Both the position numbers and the translations under genes were made by a program. From Treponema bryantii (GTDB taxonomy: Bacteria > Spirochaetota > Spirochaetia > Treponematales > Treponemataceae): 64,000 bases of DNA. The DNA lies in assembly GCF_900111035.1 (NCBI RefSeq), contig NZ_FOFU01000004.1, positions 248,001 to 312,000 on the forward strand, written 5' to 3'. Shown here piece by piece: positions 31,561 to 41,393 of the stretch. The notes beneath the pieces are model-generated. The model was not told the origin of the DNA, did no database searches, and saw nothing but the letters and a program-made list of their open reading frames with translations. Position 1 is the first letter of the stretch, and the number at the start of each line of letters is the position of its first letter.

Positions 31561-34008
31561 TTACTTTACTTCAACCTTCTTCAAGTGCCAGATATCGCGA
31601 ACGTAATCTTCAATTGTACGGTCGCTTGAGAACTTACCGGCGTTGGCTATGTTCTTCAATGCCATCTTAGCCCACTGCTTCTTATCGCCATATGCTGCGG
31701 CAATTTTTTCCTTTGCCTTGCAGTATGAATCGAAGTCTGCGAGAACATAGTAAACATCTGGGCGCTGACCTTCTACACCGTATACGAGAGAGTCGTGAAG
31801 TTCCTTGAAAAGCTGATGTGTCGGATCATAAGTTCCGTCAACAAGCTGTTCAACAACTTTAGCAAGAGCAGGATTGCAGTCGAGATATTCCTGTGGATTG
31901 TATGAGTGCTCTGCTTCCATCTTCTTAATTTCTTCTGTCAAAAGACCGAATACAAAGCCGTTTTCTTTTCCAGCTTCTTCGAAAATCTCGATGTTTGCAC
32001 CATCCATAGTTCCCAAAGTTAGGGCACCGTTGAGCATGAACTTCATGTTTGAAGTTCCTGAAGCTTCGAGTCCGGCAGTAGAAATCTGCTCTGAAACATC
32101 TGCAGCAGGGAAGATTTTTTCTGCAACAGAAACGCGGTAGTTTTCTACGAATACAACACGGATCTTTCCGCGGACACGGCGGTCGTTGTTGATTCGCTCT
32201 GCAACTGTGTTAATCAGTTTGATGATAGACTTTGCACGGCGGTAACCGGAAGCAGCCTTTGCACCAAAGATAAATGTACGTGCAGGAGGGTTATAATCTG
32301 GATCTTCAACAAGGCGGTTGTAGATGTACATTACATGAAGAATGTTCAAAAGCTGACGCTTGTATTCATGGAGACGCTTAACCTGAACATCAAAAATACT
32401 TTCAGGGTCAAGGAACTCATTCTGAGCGTGCTTGAGGTAATCTGCAAGAGCCTGCTTGTTTTCTGTCTTGATTTTGATGAGTTCGTTGATTGAAGCATCA
32501 TCATCAATATATTTTTCAAGATCCTTAAGCTTAGACAATTCTTTTTCCCAGCCGTGACCGATTCTTTCTGTAATGAAAGCTGCAAGCTTAGGGTTAGCAT
32601 TCAAGAGCCAGCGACGCTGTGTAATACCGTTTGTCTTGTTATTGAACTTCTCTGGATAAAGTGTATACCAGTCTTTAAGCTCAGCAGTCTTCAAAAGCTC
32701 TGTATGGAGTTCTGCAACACCGTTTACGCTGAAGCAGGCGTGAATTGCCATCCATGCCATATAAACCATGTTGTTATGGATGATTGCCATGTGCTCGTGC
32801 TTGTAGTAATCATTAGGGAACTTCTGGCGCAGTTCAATTACGAGACGGCGGTTGATTTCCTCAACAATCTGATATACACGTGGAAGAAGTCCCTGGAAGA
32901 TTTCGATTGGCCACTTCTCAAGAGCTTCTGCAAGAATTGTGTGGTTTGTATAAGCGAATGTATGTGTTACTACATCCCATGCTTCATCCCAGCTTACATT
33001 GTATTCATCAATCAAAATACGCATAAGTTCAGGAATTGCAACTACAGGGTGTGTATCGTTGAGCTGAATTACGTGGAGCTCAGCAAACTTAGAGAAGTCT
33101 GTTCCGTGGTCACCAACATAATGGCGAACAAGGTCCTGAAGTGAAGCAGAAGAGAAGAAGTACTGCTGCTTAAGGCGGAGAGCCTTTCCGCTTGGGCCGT
33201 TATCGTTTGGATACAAAACGCGGCTAATATTCTCTGCGCTGTTCTGGCGCTCTACGGCACGGTTGTAATCCATGTTGTTGAAAAGCTGAAGATCAAATCC
33301 GTTAGGGCTTGATGCCTGCCAGAGGCGGAGGGTGTTTACAGTCTTTGTATCATAACCAATGATTGGCATATCATAAGGAGTAGCTGTTACTTCCTCTGCG
33401 TTTTCAATAAAGAAGCGTGGCTGTCCGTCCGGAGTTTTTCCGTAAGCAATGTTTCCGCCGAACTTTACAGTTACTGCAAGGTCAGAACGTTTGATTTCCC
33501 AAGGGTCGCGGTGCTGCAGCCAGTTATCAGGATATTCAACCTGATAGCCGTCTTCAATGCGCTGCTCGAACATACCGTATTCATAGCGGATTCCGTATCC
33601 GTGTCCAGGGTAGTCCAGGGTTGCAAGAGAATCGAGGAAGCAGGCTGCAAGGCGGCCAAGACCACCGTTTCCAAGACCTGCATCAGGTTCTTCATCTTCA
33701 ATCATGTTGAAGTCTATATTCATTTCTTTAAGAACTTCGTTTACAGATTCTTTGATACCGCAGTTAATGAGGTTATTACTGAGAGCACGTCCCATTAAAA
33801 ACTCAGCTGAAAGATAATAAAGCTGTTTTGTAGGCTTTTTATCATACTCGTTGCGGGTTGCCATCCAGTTAGGCATAATCAATTCGAGCGCAGAAGCAGA
33901 AACCGCATCAAAAAGGTCGTGCTTATTTGCCTGTGAAATATCCTTTCCGTACTGACGGCGAAGTCTTGCTGAAAGATTCGCCTTAAACTCTTCTTTGTTG
34001 AATTCCAT
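31561..34008 (-). CDS. glgP: Glycogen/starch/alpha-glucan phosphorylase
   Basis: Phosphorolysis of alpha-1,4-glucan ends to glucose 1-phosphate in the cytoplasm; PLP-dependent. The length of 815 residues equals the classical enzyme. Seen are AGLGNGGLGRLAACFLDS, the NDTHPVVAIPELMR segment, the FDVQVKRLHEYKRQLLN core, and the PLP-lysine region GTSNMKFMLNGALT near residue 650 followed by GTMDGANIEI. Second gene of the glgX-glgP operon with a 21-bp gap and GGAGG before ATG 34008. With GlgX, which removes branches, it forms a complete glycogen-degrading pair. Confidence 0.97.
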   Translation of the reverse strand: MEFNKEEFKANLSARLRRQYGKDISQANKHDLFDAVSASALELIMPNWMATRNEYDKKPTKQLYYLSAEFLMGRALSNNLINCGIKESVNEVLKEMNIDFNMIEDEEPDAGLGNGGLGRLAACFLDSLATLDYPGHGYGIRYEYGMFEQRIEDGYQVEYPDNWLQHRDPWEIKRSDLAVTVKFGGNIAYGKTPDGQPRFFIENAEEVTATPYDMPIIGYDTKTVNTLRLWQASSPNGFDLQLFNNMDYNRAVERQNSAENISRVLYPNDNGPSGKALRLKQQYFFSSASLQDLVRHYVGDHGTDFSKFAELHVIQLNDTHPVVAIPELMRILIDEYNVSWDEAWDVVTHTFAYTNHTILAEALEKWPIEIFQGLLPRVYQIVEEINRRLVIELRQKFPNDYYKHEHMAIIHNNMVYMAWMAIHACFSVNGVAELHTELLKTAELKDWYTLYPEKFNNKTNGITQRRWLLNANPKLAAFITERIGHGWEKELSKLKDLEKYIDDDASINELIKIKTENKQALADYLKHAQNEFLDPESIFDVQVKRLHEYKRQLLNILHVMYIYNRLVEDPDYNPPARTFIFGAKAASGYRRAKSIIKLINTVAERINNDRRVRGKIRVVFVENYRVSVAEKIFPAADVSEQISTAGLEASGTSNMKFMLNGALTLGTMDGANIEIFEEAGKENGFVFGLLTEEIKKMEAEHSYNPQEYLDCNPALAKVVEQLVDGTYDPTHQLFKELHDSLVYGVEGQRPDVYYVLADFDSYCKAKEKIAAAYGDKKQWAKMALKNIANAGKFSSDRTIEDYVRDIWHLKKVEVK

Positions 34009-34029
34009 AATAAATAAACCTCCGGAAAT

Positions 34030-36165
34030 CTATTTACTCATTAAAACTACAGTAGCTCCTGATATCAAAACATACCTTCTCTGCTCAGTCAAAAGCTCCT
34101 CGTTTCCTCTTTCTAATATATCATCAGGACTTTCAAATGCGGTGTCCGCAACGCGGTGCCATTTTTTGTTTCCTGGTAATGTCGGTAATGTAATTGTAAG
34201 GTCATACTGATCAAGATTAGTTGCAACGTAAAAATCATTGTCAACTTCAAGACCATCCAGCTTAAACGCAAGGAACCGGTTCATTTTTGCCCAGTCTGGT
34301 ACCTTTGCATTTATATCATACCATGATATTTCTGGAATTGCACCCGTCTCATAAGTATCTCTGAAGAATTTTACACGGCTGAAAATATTATGAGCACGGC
34401 GCATTTCTATAAGTCTGGAAGTAAACCGCAAAAGACCTTTATTTTTATCTGCAAGATTCCAGTTAAACCAGCTGAGTTCATTATCCTGACAGTATGCATT
34501 GTTATTTCCCTGCTGGGTACGGCGGATTTCATCACCACCGAGCAGCATTGGAACTCCCTGCGAAACCATCAGGTAAATCAAAAAGTTTTTGATGGTTCTA
34601 AGGCGGGACTGTTCAATTTTTGGATTGGTACACTCCCCTTCAAAACCATTGTTATAGCTGAAATTATCATCAGAACCGTCACGGTTGCATTCACCGTTTT
34701 CTTCATTATGTTTTCCGTTATAACTTACAAGGTCATTGAGCGTAAAACCATCATGTGCAGTAATAAAATTAATGGAAGAAAGCGGTGAGCGGCCATCATG
34801 ATTATAACAGTCTGAACTTCCGCTTATACGGGTAGCTGCGGCAGTAGAAAGATGCTCATCACCACGAAGGAACCGTCTCATATCATCACGGAACCGGCCA
34901 TTCCATTCACTCCAGCGGTTATTCCGTCCACCGGGGAATCCGCCAAGCTGATACAAGCCTGCACAATCCCAAGGTTCAGCAATTATTTTGGTTTTAGCCA
35001 GAACAGGATCATCATTTATAGCAGCTGTAAGCAGGGGCAGCTCATTGGAAATAGGAGCTCCGTTCTGCGCACGGGTTAATATAGAAGCAAGATCAAAACG
35101 GAAACCGTCTACATGCATTTCCAGAACCCAGTAACGCAGGCTGTCTAAAATAAACTGTGCTGTAACAGGATTATTACAGTTCATACTGTTTCCGCAGCCA
35201 CTGAAATTCATGTAATAATTCTGATCTGTTGCAGGAAGCGAATAATAAACATCGTTTTGAAGTCCGCGGAACTCAAAGGTATAACCGCGCTCGTTTCCCT
35301 CTGCTGTATGGTTGTAAACTACATCAAGAATTACTTCAATTCCGGCTTTATGCAGAGTTTTCACCATCTGCTTGAACTCACGTACAGGTCCACCTGGACT
35401 TCGGTCTGCAGAATAGCTTGTTTTTGGGGCAAAGAATCCGATTGTACTGTAGCCCCAGTAATTTACAAGCAACTCCCCGGTTCGTGGATTTGTATTAGCG
35501 TTTTCATTTTCATCAAATTCAAAAACAGGAAGAAACTCTACGGCGGTAATTCCAAGAGACTTCAGATACTCAACTTTTTCCTCAAATCCGCGGTATGTAC
35601 CCGCAATTTCCCGAGGAACTCCAGAAGTTTCTGAAGCAGTAAATCCCTTTACGTGGGTTTCATAAATTACAGTATGCTCAAGAGGTCTGTTTAACGGGCG
35701 GTCACCTTCCCAGTCAAAAGCATCATCTTTTACTACAACACATTTCGGAAAATCAGAAAGATCCTGAAGTTCTCCGCCGATATTTCCTTCAAAGCCCTGT
35801 TTCCATTGTTTGTTATACGAACGGAATACTGAACCTGAAGTAAAGGCTTTTGCATAAGGATCGAAAAGATATTTATTGGAATTAAAACGAAGTCCTTTTG
35901 GAGGAATATAAGGTCCATCAACTTTATAAAGATAAAGCGTTCCTGCCCCAAGTCCTTCTATATATATGTGCCATACATCGCCGGTACGATTATCATGCGG
36001 ATCAAAATCCACAGTTTTCGACGGCTTCTGGTCGTATTCATTTTCAAAAAGCACAAGGCTCACCTTGGTTGCATCGCGGCTATAAATAGAAAAATTAACA
36101 CCGCCCTCCGTAAGCACCGCGCCAAAGCCCATAGGCTTTCCGTTATGAACCTTTATATCAGTCAT
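34030..36165 (-). CDS. glgX: Glycogen debranching enzyme, isoamylase type (GH13_11)
   Basis: Hydrolyses alpha-1,6 branches of glycogen or limit dextrin. Residues ~1-150 are a CBM48-like N-terminal beta domain (GKPMGFGAVLTEGGVNFSIY). The GH13 barrel follows with region I VILDVVYNHTAEG, region II DGFRFDLAS (nucleophile Asp), region III KIIAEPWD (acid Glu) and region IV FITAHDGFTL (Asp). The 711-residue size matches GlgX/TreX. First gene of the operon with glgP. A 9-bp inverted repeat directly upstream (36168-36197) is a candidate operator. Whether it acts as GlgX on phosphorylase-limit dextrins is inferred from the operon. Confidence 0.95.
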   Translation of the reverse strand: MTDIKVHNGKPMGFGAVLTEGGVNFSIYSRDATKVSLVLFENEYDQKPSKTVDFDPHDNRTGDVWHIYIEGLGAGTLYLYKVDGPYIPPKGLRFNSNKYLFDPYAKAFTSGSVFRSYNKQWKQGFEGNIGGELQDLSDFPKCVVVKDDAFDWEGDRPLNRPLEHTVIYETHVKGFTASETSGVPREIAGTYRGFEEKVEYLKSLGITAVEFLPVFEFDENENANTNPRTGELLVNYWGYSTIGFFAPKTSYSADRSPGGPVREFKQMVKTLHKAGIEVILDVVYNHTAEGNERGYTFEFRGLQNDVYYSLPATDQNYYMNFSGCGNSMNCNNPVTAQFILDSLRYWVLEMHVDGFRFDLASILTRAQNGAPISNELPLLTAAINDDPVLAKTKIIAEPWDCAGLYQLGGFPGGRNNRWSEWNGRFRDDMRRFLRGDEHLSTAAATRISGSSDCYNHDGRSPLSSINFITAHDGFTLNDLVSYNGKHNEENGECNRDGSDDNFSYNNGFEGECTNPKIEQSRLRTIKNFLIYLMVSQGVPMLLGGDEIRRTQQGNNNAYCQDNELSWFNWNLADKNKGLLRFTSRLIEMRRAHNIFSRVKFFRDTYETGAIPEISWYDINAKVPDWAKMNRFLAFKLDGLEVDNDFYVATNLDQYDLTITLPTLPGNKKWHRVADTAFESPDDILERGNEELLTEQRRYVLISGATVVLMSK

Positions 36166-36167
36166 AG

Positions 36168-36197
36168 TTCTAATATTTTAACACAGTTATATTAGAA
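36168..36197. promoter_or_regulatory. Candidate operator of the glgX-glgP operon
   Basis: TTCTAATAT (36168-36176) and ATATTAGAA (36189-36197) are perfect 9-bp arms 12 bp apart, starting 2 bp upstream of the glgX start codon. The pair covers the promoter region. Confidence 0.45.
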
Positions 36198-36213
36198 ATT
36201 CTAGTTTGATTTA

Positions 36214-37272
36214 TTATCTGGCAATTTCATGAATAATATCGGAAAATTCTTTTGAATGAGCTTCCAGAAGTCCGTGAGTTTCTCCTTTCATTATAAATAT
36301 TCTTTTTGCAGGAGCCTTCAGCTTATCAAAATATTCCTGTGCCTGAATATAATTAGCCTGATAATCTCTGTCTCCATTTATATTGTAGTAAGGAATTTCA
36401 TATTCCAGCTTATCTTTTAATGAGAACTTATTGATTTCAGCAGAACTCCAGAAACGTTCATAAACGGCAAAGCCTGTTCCATAATACTGCACGGCTCCAA
36501 TAATATCTGAAATCGAATAATACGGATTAAAAATTATTGCAGCGACCATATTGTAATCTCTTCCCTTGGCAAACATATCATAACCGTACTTTTTCATAAG
36601 CGCCTGACGGGCAAGAAGATATTCACGAGAATCTGTACCACTACTGAGCATTTCAAGATATTTACTGCTGGAACTATCACCATAAGCCCATTTATAAGCA
36701 GCCTCAACAAAGGCTTTTTCATTTTCATCCAAATCAACCACCTGGCCTGTTCCTATATAGCAATCATAATATTCAGGATATGCAAGAGCCAGATTTGCAC
36801 CAAAGAGTGTTCCCCAGGAATGTCCCAGCAGAGTAAGTTTTTCTTTTCCAAGATAATCCAGAATGAACTGTGTCATCTCAAGCCCATCCTGCATAAAAAT
36901 ATCATGAGTAAGCTCAAGACTATTCTGATCTGAAGTAAAACTTTTTCCACAGTTTCGCTGATCCCAGGTTACGACTGTATAAATATCAGACCATTTTCTT
37001 GTAAAGGCATAATCATAAGGACTAGTAGCAGAGCCTGGTCCACCATGCAGATAAAGAAGTACAGGGTTAGCCTTATTCTGACCATAAATACTTATCCACT
37101 GTTTACTGCCGTTTATATCAACATAAAGCTCCTGATTAATTCCTCCCTTAGGAATTTTCGCATTGATTTTTCGACCTACAAAACGTACAACTGAAAAACT
37201 GACGATAAGAGTGCAAAGAATAATTAAAAACCATTTTAAAATGTTTAAGATTTTTTTAGATGCTTTTTTCAT
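36214..37272 (-). CDS. Membrane-anchored alpha/beta hydrolase, proline iminopeptidase-like
   Basis: A 352-residue hydrolase with an N-terminal signal anchor (ILKWFLIILCTLIVSFSVV). The oxyanion HGGPGSATSP, the WDQRNCGKS segment and nucleophile elbow GHSWG are those of the prolyl aminopeptidase/epoxide-hydrolase-like (S33) group; the acidic residue and His are in INGDRDYQ and KGETHGLLE. Location outside the inner membrane is likely. I use ATG 37272 (MKKASKK) with GAGGTTATT as RBS, not the ATG at 37290. Monocistronic, downstream of an AT-rich gap shared with the divergent era gene. Substrate unknown; a peptide is likely for the family. Confidence 0.82.
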   Translation of the reverse strand: MKKASKKILNILKWFLIILCTLIVSFSVVRFVGRKINAKIPKGGINQELYVDINGSKQWISIYGQNKANPVLLYLHGGPGSATSPYDYAFTRKWSDIYTVVTWDQRNCGKSFTSDQNSLELTHDIFMQDGLEMTQFILDYLGKEKLTLLGHSWGTLFGANLALAYPEYYDCYIGTGQVVDLDENEKAFVEAAYKWAYGDSSSSKYLEMLSSGTDSREYLLARQALMKKYGYDMFAKGRDYNMVAAIIFNPYYSISDIIGAVQYYGTGFAVYERFWSSAEINKFSLKDKLEYEIPYYNINGDRDYQANYIQAQEYFDKLKAPAKRIFIMKGETHGLLEAHSKEFSDIIHEIAR

Positions 37273-37399
37273 AATAACCTCACTTAGCAAGCAAAAAAAT
37301 TAAATGTTTTTTTATAATATTATTCAAACTCTTTAACAAGCAAAATCTGTCACTAAAATTAAAAAAAATATAAAAAAAAATACAATAAGAAAAGTACAG

Positions 37400-37428
37400 T
37401 TGCCCTCTGACAATTCAACTGTTATAAT
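37400..37428 (+). promoter_or_regulatory. era promoter, near-leaderless
   Basis: TTGCCC (37400-37405), 17 bp, consensus TATAAT (37423-37428). The era ATG is 10 nt further on and lacks an SD. Confidence 0.7.
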
Positions 37429-37438
37429 CTATTACTAT

Positions 37439-38374
37439 ATGAATACTGAGAATCACGAAGAAATCAAATCAAACGAAAATAACGCACCTCTGCGCACTGC
37501 TGTTGTGGCAATCATAGGACGCCCTAGTGCCGGAAAATCTACCTTTCTCAACACTGCCTGCCAGGAACCTGTAAGTATTGTTTCTCCTATTCCGCAGACA
37601 ACCCGAAACGCAATTAAAGGTATTGTAAATACTTCTTTCGGCCAGCTGATTTTTATTGATACACCTGGCTATCATGATTCAGAAAAGAAACTAAACCTTC
37701 GTCTTAGAAACGTTACAGAAAGCCAGCTCGAAGGAATTGACTGTGTACTTTATGTAATTGACTCTACCCGCGCCCCTGGTGAAGAAGAGGCGAAAACTGC
37801 TGCCCTTCTCAAAGCCTTGCAGTCGAAGGTTGTTGTTGCAATCAACAAGTGTGATTTACCAGCCAGCCGCCCACTTCCAGTACGTCAGTTTGTAAGTGAA
37901 CAGCTGCCAAATATTCCAGGCAACCGTATTTTTGAAATGTCGGCCGAAAAAGATACTGGTATAAATGAAGTCCTGAAAGCACTTTATGATATTTCTCCGG
38001 AAGGAGAGCCAGTTTATGATGAAGAGCTTTACACCGACCAGGATCTTACTTTCCGTGTCTGTGAAATAATCCGTGGAGAGGCAATCAACCGTCTTCAGGA
38101 TGAAATTCCTCATGCAGTTTATGTTGAAGTTGCAGATATTGAGCACCGCAACGAAGGAAAGAAATTATGGATCCGCGCCTTCCTCTGTGTTGAACGCGAA
38201 AGCCAGAAGGGAATCGTAATCGGAAAAGGCGCTTCAAAAATCAAAGAAATCAGAACTGCTGCTGTGCGAAAACTCAGCGAAATTTATATTCAGAAAATTG
38301 ACCTTGATTTACAGGTCAAAGTAGATAAAAACTGGAGGCAACGAGACTACACACTTAACCGCTTGATTCCGTAA
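37439..38374 (+). CDS. era: GTPase Era
   Basis: Essential GTPase assisting 16S rRNA 3'-end maturation and 30S assembly. G1 is GRPSAGKST (family usually GRPNVGKST), G2 region QTTRN, G3 DTPGYH, G4 NKCD, and a C-terminal KH domain with VIGKGASKIKEIRTAA near residue 270. The length of 311 residues is normal. Start at ATG 37439: the frame is open to 37400 but that would be translated through the promoter. First gene of a rightward unit with the HD-GYP gene 38 bp downstream. Confidence 0.95.
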   Translation: MNTENHEEIKSNENNAPLRTAVVAIIGRPSAGKSTFLNTACQEPVSIVSPIPQTTRNAIKGIVNTSFGQLIFIDTPGYHDSEKKLNLRLRNVTESQLEGIDCVLYVIDSTRAPGEEEAKTAALLKALQSKVVVAINKCDLPASRPLPVRQFVSEQLPNIPGNRIFEMSAEKDTGINEVLKALYDISPEGEPVYDEELYTDQDLTFRVCEIIRGEAINRLQDEIPHAVYVEVADIEHRNEGKKLWIRAFLCVERESQKGIVIGKGASKIKEIRTAAVRKLSEIYIQKIDLDLQVKVDKNWRQRDYTLNRLIP

Positions 38375-38412
38375 TTCACTTTTATGTAGCCATTTGCCGA
38401 TAATGGAGTAGG

Positions 38413-39810
38413 ATGAGTCATATTCAAGAGAGTTTAGATTCTTTAACACAGATTCTAACACCAGCTCAGATAATTCATATATCTCTAAAGATGTTGGGAA
38501 GTATAAACAAGAATATTACTTTCCACAGTCTCAGAACAGCTTATCTGGCCTGGAAACTCACTGAAACTATTAACGATAATCGTCTTAATACCAGAAATAT
38601 AGTTGTACTTGCCTTATATCACACTCTCGGATATTTCAGAGAAGACACTATTTTCGGCTACAATCCTCACGACACTAATATTGATTTTTTCTCAGAAGAA
38701 AAACAAATCACAAGTAAATACGTTTTTTCATGTTACTATCTAAAATACATGACTCCGCTTGGCGACGATGCTCTTGCCCTTGAAAATTTTACACAGCCAT
38801 TTAACGAGGACATGAAGCATTTCCTTTATCAGGAAAAATATAAAGCTATCATTTATCTGTGCGCAAGAATAAGTGCCTATCTTTATCATCATGGAGATGA
38901 ATACTTACCGGAAAATATTAACGAGATTGCCCCAGGCTATTTTGATACTGAATATGTGAGAGCCTTTAATATTGCAAATAGAGATAATGTTCTTGTTGAA
39001 GCAGTAAAAGATGATAACTTTGTTGATGAATTATCAGATTATCTGAACACAATTACATTTGAAAAAAAAGATTCAGAAATGCTCGAAAAACTTTTGATTT
39101 ATTTTCTGGATTTTAAAAGCACATATACAGTAAGTCATGCAATAAACACTTCGTGCTATGCCCTCTCTCTGGGAAAGAGAATGAAACTTAATCCGGAAGA
39201 ACTTTCGGAACTTTACTGCAGTGCAATTCTTCATGACATTGGAAAAATTGCAACACCTCAGCGTATTCTGGAATTCCCAGGAAAGCTTTCCCCGGAAGAT
39301 ATGGACATTATGAAGCATCATGTAAATCATTCAAAAAGGATTCTTTCCGGACATGCGCCAGAACAGATTATTGAAAACGTTTACCGCCATCACGAAAAGC
39401 TGAACGGAACAGGATACCCGCAGCATCTTACCGGTGATAAACTGAATCTTATCCAAAGAATACTTACAGTTGCAGACATTACAAGTGCACTTAATGACAG
39501 CCGCAGTTATAAAGCCGAGTTCTCCACAGATAAAACAAAATCGATAATCACAAAAATGACAGAAGCTGGTGAGCTGGATCCTGCTATTTCAAAATTTGTT
39601 CTGGAAGATTTTGATACCATTGTAAGCGAGCAGCAATATCTTTATAAGGTTCTCTGTGTAGACTTCAGTCATGTACTTGCGCGTCATAGTGATTATATTT
39701 TTGATAACACGGAATTTATGGCAGATTCACTTATAGATGAAGCGGCTCAAGACAAAGATTCAGACGATTTAGACAATATGGCAGAACTCGACGAACTGGA
39801 AGAAATATAA
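38413..39810 (+). CDS. HD-GYP domain protein, probable cyclic-di-GMP phosphodiesterase
   Basis: A 465-residue soluble protein. The C-terminal half is an HD-GYP domain: HDIGKIATP at residues 274-282, the metal-ligand helix DIMKHHVNHSKRIL, and HHEKLNGTGYP near residue 326, which is the GYP signature needed for c-di-GMP hydrolysis. The N-terminal ~230 residues are helical, contain a further HD-like stretch and show no known sensor motif. The acidic tail (DEAAQDKDSDDLDNMAELDE) is unusual. GGAGTAGG precedes ATG 38413. With the PilZ protein and the AraC-GGDEF protein it suggests c-di-GMP signalling in this organism. Confidence 0.88.
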   Translation: MSHIQESLDSLTQILTPAQIIHISLKMLGSINKNITFHSLRTAYLAWKLTETINDNRLNTRNIVVLALYHTLGYFREDTIFGYNPHDTNIDFFSEEKQITSKYVFSCYYLKYMTPLGDDALALENFTQPFNEDMKHFLYQEKYKAIIYLCARISAYLYHHGDEYLPENINEIAPGYFDTEYVRAFNIANRDNVLVEAVKDDNFVDELSDYLNTITFEKKDSEMLEKLLIYFLDFKSTYTVSHAINTSCYALSLGKRMKLNPEELSELYCSAILHDIGKIATPQRILEFPGKLSPEDMDIMKHHVNHSKRILSGHAPEQIIENVYRHHEKLNGTGYPQHLTGDKLNLIQRILTVADITSALNDSRSYKAEFSTDKTKSIITKMTEAGELDPAISKFVLEDFDTIVSEQQYLYKVLCVDFSHVLARHSDYIFDNTEFMADSLIDEAAQDKDSDDLDNMAELDELEEI

Positions 39811-39858
39811 ACCTTCAATTCCGCTCAAAAATCGAAAAGATACGTTCAGAGACCGTTC

Positions 39859-39887
39859 TTGTTAAATCCTCCCCTTTTCATTATATT
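39859..39887 (+). promoter_or_regulatory. Promoter of the TSCPD gene, near-leaderless
   Basis: TTGTTA (39859-39864), 17 bp, TATATT (39882-39887), then 11 nt to the ATG at 39899 with no SD. Confidence 0.6.
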
Positions 39888-39898
39888 ATCTATATTAT

Positions 39899-40141
39899 AT
39901 GGAAACAACTTATAAGACTCAGGGCGTTTGTGCACGCTCTATTACTTTTACAAAGAACGATGACGGCACAATCACAAACATCAGTTTCGAAGGCGGCTGT
40001 AACGGCAACCTTAAGGCAATTTCCAAGCTCTGCGACGGCATGACAGCCGAAGAGATTGTTGCAAAACTTAAGGGCAACACCTGCGGTTTTAAGAGCACAA
40101 GCTGCGCTGATCAGCTGGCAAAAGCTGTTGAACAGGCATAA
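39899..40141 (+). CDS. TSCPD domain protein (TIGR03905 type)
   Basis: An 80-residue protein made of one TSCPD domain. It has the family pattern of conserved Cys residues: Cys11, Cys34 (GGCNGNL), Cys45 (LCDG), Cys62 (TCGFKSTSCADQLAKA) and Cys69. The same domain occurs at the C-terminus of some vitamin B12-dependent ribonucleotide reductases, but the function of the stand-alone form is not known; metal binding is plausible. It has its own promoter and is followed 27 bp later by ychF, so both may be cotranscribed. Confidence 0.9.
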   Translation: METTYKTQGVCARSITFTKNDDGTITNISFEGGCNGNLKAISKLCDGMTAEEIVAKLKGNTCGFKSTSCADQLAKAVEQA

Positions 40142-40168
40142 TCTGATAATAATTTTGAGGTAAAATAT

Positions 40169-41299
40169 ATGGCACTTGAATGTGGTATCGTTGGACTTCC
40201 AAACGTTGGAAAGTCTACTATTTTTTCGGCTTTGACTGCGGCTCCTGCTGCGGCAGAGAATTTTCCTTTCTGTACAATTGATCCTAACATTGGTATTGTT
40301 GATTTGCCTGATGAGCGTCTCGACTTCCTTGCTAGCATTCATAATCCTAAAAAGAAGACACCTGCAAGCGTAAAGTTTGTTGATATTGCAGGTTTGATTA
40401 AGGGTGCAAGTAACGGTGAAGGTCTTGGAAACAAGTTCCTTGCAAACATCCGCGAGTGTTCTGTAATTGCTCATGTTGTTCGCTGTTTTGATAACCCTGA
40501 TATTATGCACGTTCGCGACAATGCAAACGAAGCAGCTCCAATTGATCCTGAAACTGATATTCTTACAATCAACTGGGAGCTCTGTCAGGCAGACTTGAAT
40601 ACAATTGAAGCACGCCAGGACAAGGTAACACGCGCTATCCGCTCTCTCGGAAAAGAAGAAGAAAAGAAATACGCACCATGGATTTCTGCTGTTGCAAAAA
40701 TTAAGCCACTCCTCCAGGACGGAAAATGTGCCCGCACAGCAAATCTTACAGACGACGAAAAGAATGCACTTTACGATATGTTCCTTCTTACAATGAAGCC
40801 TACAATTTATGTAGCTAACGTTGATGAAGCTTCTATTGAAGCTCAAACAAACAAATATGTTGAAATCGTAAAGAAATATGCTGCAGAAGAAAACTCAGAG
40901 GTAGTTGTAATCTGCGGTAAGTTCGAAGCTGATTTGGCAGAAATTACAGATGAAGCAGACCGCAAAGACTTTATGGAAAGTGTTGGTCTTACAGAAAGTG
41001 GTCTCGCAGTTCTTGCACGCAAGACATATCACCTGATGGGACTCCGTACCTTCTTTACAGGCGGACCAGATGAATGCCGTGCCTGGACAATTCACGCAGG
41101 TGACAAAGCTCCACGTGCTGCCGGTGTAATCCACACAGACTTTGAAAAAGGCTTTATCAAGGCCGAAGCATACACAATCGACGACCTCCGCCAGTACAAA
41201 GACGAAGCTGCAATCAAGGCAGCCGGCAAGTACCGTCAGGAAGGTAAGGAATACGTTGTTCAGGACGGAGATGTTCTGTTCTTTAAGTTCAATGTATAG
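40169..41299 (+). CDS. ychF: Redox-regulated ATPase/GTPase YchF (OLA1)
   Basis: Conserved Obg-family P-loop protein that prefers ATP and is linked to translation and stress. G1 is [11 protein letters not shown] at residues 7-17; G3 [21 protein letters not shown] carries the Obg-like glycine motif (seen as [16 protein letters not shown]); G4 is YVANVDE, the noncanonical NxxE that gives ATP preference. The C-terminal TGS-like domain ends with the family signature [13 protein letters not shown]. The length of 376 residues is near normal. GAGG lies before ATG 40169. An AGGTT heptamer repeat starts 2 bp after the stop. Confidence 0.96.
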   Translation: MALECGIVGLPNVGKSTIFSALTAAPAAAENFPFCTIDPNIGIVDLPDERLDFLASIHNPKKKTPASVKFVDIAGLIKGASNGEGLGNKFLANIRECSVIAHVVRCFDNPDIMHVRDNANEAAPIDPETDILTINWELCQADLNTIEARQDKVTRAIRSLGKEEEKKYAPWISAVAKIKPLLQDGKCARTANLTDDEKNALYDMFLLTMKPTIYVANVDEASIEAQTNKYVEIVKKYAAEENSEVVVICGKFEADLAEITDEADRKDFMESVGLTESGLAVLARKTYHLMGLRTFFTGGPDECRAWTIHAGDKAPRAAGVIHTDFEKGFIKAEAYTIDDLRQYKDEAAIKAAGKYRQEGKEYVVQDGDVLFFKFNV

Positions 41300-41301
41300 T
41301 C

Positions 41302-41373
41302 AGGTTATAGGTTCCAGGTTTTAGGTTCTAGGTTGTAACTTCCCTAGCACCTAGTACCTATAACCTAAAACCT
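41302..41373. repeat. Inverted heptamer-iteron pair without a gene
   Basis: Left arm 41302-41332 and right arm 41343-41373 are tandem AGGTTnT heptamers in opposite orientation, ~25 of 31 positions matching, with a 10-bp centre. They are the same repeats that flank the four-helix-bundle gene at 23512-23928. On the transcript they form a long hairpin after the ychF stop. Confidence 0.8.
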
Positions 41374-41393
41374 AAAATCGGAGTTTATTCAAC

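Noticed and set aside
39890-40846. 318-codon open frame on the minus strand
   Set aside because: It lies opposite the TSCPD and ychF genes, is Cys/Phe-rich without any recognisable domain, and both sense genes are certain.
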